Source: Prorocentrum cordatum
Taxonomy: Eukaryota > Sar > Dinophyceae > Prorocentrales > Prorocentraceae
NCBI GenBank assembly: GCA_963575745.1
Contig: CAUYUJ010006335.1
Span: 785,262 to 849,261 of the forward strand
Direction of reading: 5' to 3'
Length of the DNA stretch: 64,000 bases
Under the pieces are notes generated by a model. The model worked only from the letters and a program-made list of their open reading frames with translations, ran no database searches and was not told the DNA's origin. Of this stretch, positions 63,764 to 64,000 are shown piece by piece; the stretch's first letter is position 1, and each line of letters starts with the position of its first letter. Both the position numbers and the translations under genes were made by a program.

Positions 63764-64000
63764 TTACCCAGCATTGCTGACAGCGCCCATACTCGAATCG
63801 GCAGCATCCCTCTCCAATCCGCGCATGTTCTGTCACGGAAGTTGGCATGGGTGGAATCGGTGGCCACTGCGGGAAGGGGGTCGGGGGTCGGGAAGCAGGA
63901 CTGCCAACCAGTTTTGGCACAGTCAGCTTTGCCAGGGCATAGAGGTCAGGGCATTGCGTTCTCCACGCCCTTCTTTACCTTTTAGCCAGGGTGTCGCACC
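63764..64000. other. Window end, no gene recognised
   Basis: No feature recognised in the last 240 bases. Confidence 0.4.

Noticed and set aside
1-64000. rRNA, tRNA or small nuclear RNA genes
   Set aside because: No cloverleaf with A and B boxes, rRNA core or snRNA-like sequence was seen by eye; a covariance search would be needed to exclude them fully.

Overview
The window reads as nuclear DNA of a dinoflagellate. The strongest single sign is an exact 22-nt dinoflagellate spliced-leader sequence at 12394-12415. Supporting signs are decayed retroelements of the kinds common in dinoflagellates, a helicase C-terminal exon of a type I associate with dinoflagellate Pif1-like proteins, very GC-rich third codon positions in the few coding pieces, and a background of satellites and triplet repeats. 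The genus cannot be fixed from sequence alone; a large repeat-filled genome such as Prorocentrum would fit, but that is inference. No bacterial operon, rRNA, tRNA or CRISPR array is visible.

Layout. 0-5 kb: a 91-bp direct repeat, then a 3' fragment of a LINE-like element (RNase H end plus zinc ribbon) lying between 18-bp minisatellite arrays, all inside a symmetric structure with inverted ends at 1720 and 4723. 5-9 kb: GAT and GGA triplet arrays, then arrays of a TCTTGG-rich repeat. 9.2-11.2 kb: a 90-bp tandem satellite (about 22 copies). 11.4-12.4 kb: TCTTGG repeat and a 300-bp core module. 12.39-18.26 kb: a near full-length but frame-shifted LINE-like retroelement (zinc finger/coiled coil, endonuclease, reverse transcriptase, RNase H, C-terminal region) starting exactly with the spliced leader. 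18.4-19.6 kb: a second 90-bp satellite, followed by a helicase terminal exon at 19859-20133. 20.9-27.8 kb: TCTTGG arrays, triplet arrays and an exon-like island at 26038.

28.0-31.7 kb: a second retroelement class (gag-like ORF, RT with PMGW motif, RNase H) resembling dinoflagellate DIRS-type elements, interrupted by a 78-nt poly-T and a GT microsatellite. 31.7-41.7 kb: duplicated triplet arrays, TCTTGG arrays, a 73-bp satellite and several exon-like islands. 41.8-48.3 kb: a second complete but broken LINE-like element on the minus strand. 48.7-57.3 kb: two related fold-back elements, triplet arrays, a diverged 78-nt repeat shared with 26.3-27.0 kb, and a clean TA-flanked MITE at 56180-56304. 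57.3-64.0 kb: a retroelement zinc-finger remnant, then mostly unassigned sequence with one long interrupted frame at the right end.

No complete working gene can be supported. What can be read is a graveyard of retroelements set in structured satellites. The spliced leader at the 5' end of the first LINE suggests that at least one element moved through a trans-spliced mRNA, which is the most informative point in the window. The long open frames elsewhere mostly come from tandem repeats whose unit length is a multiple of three.
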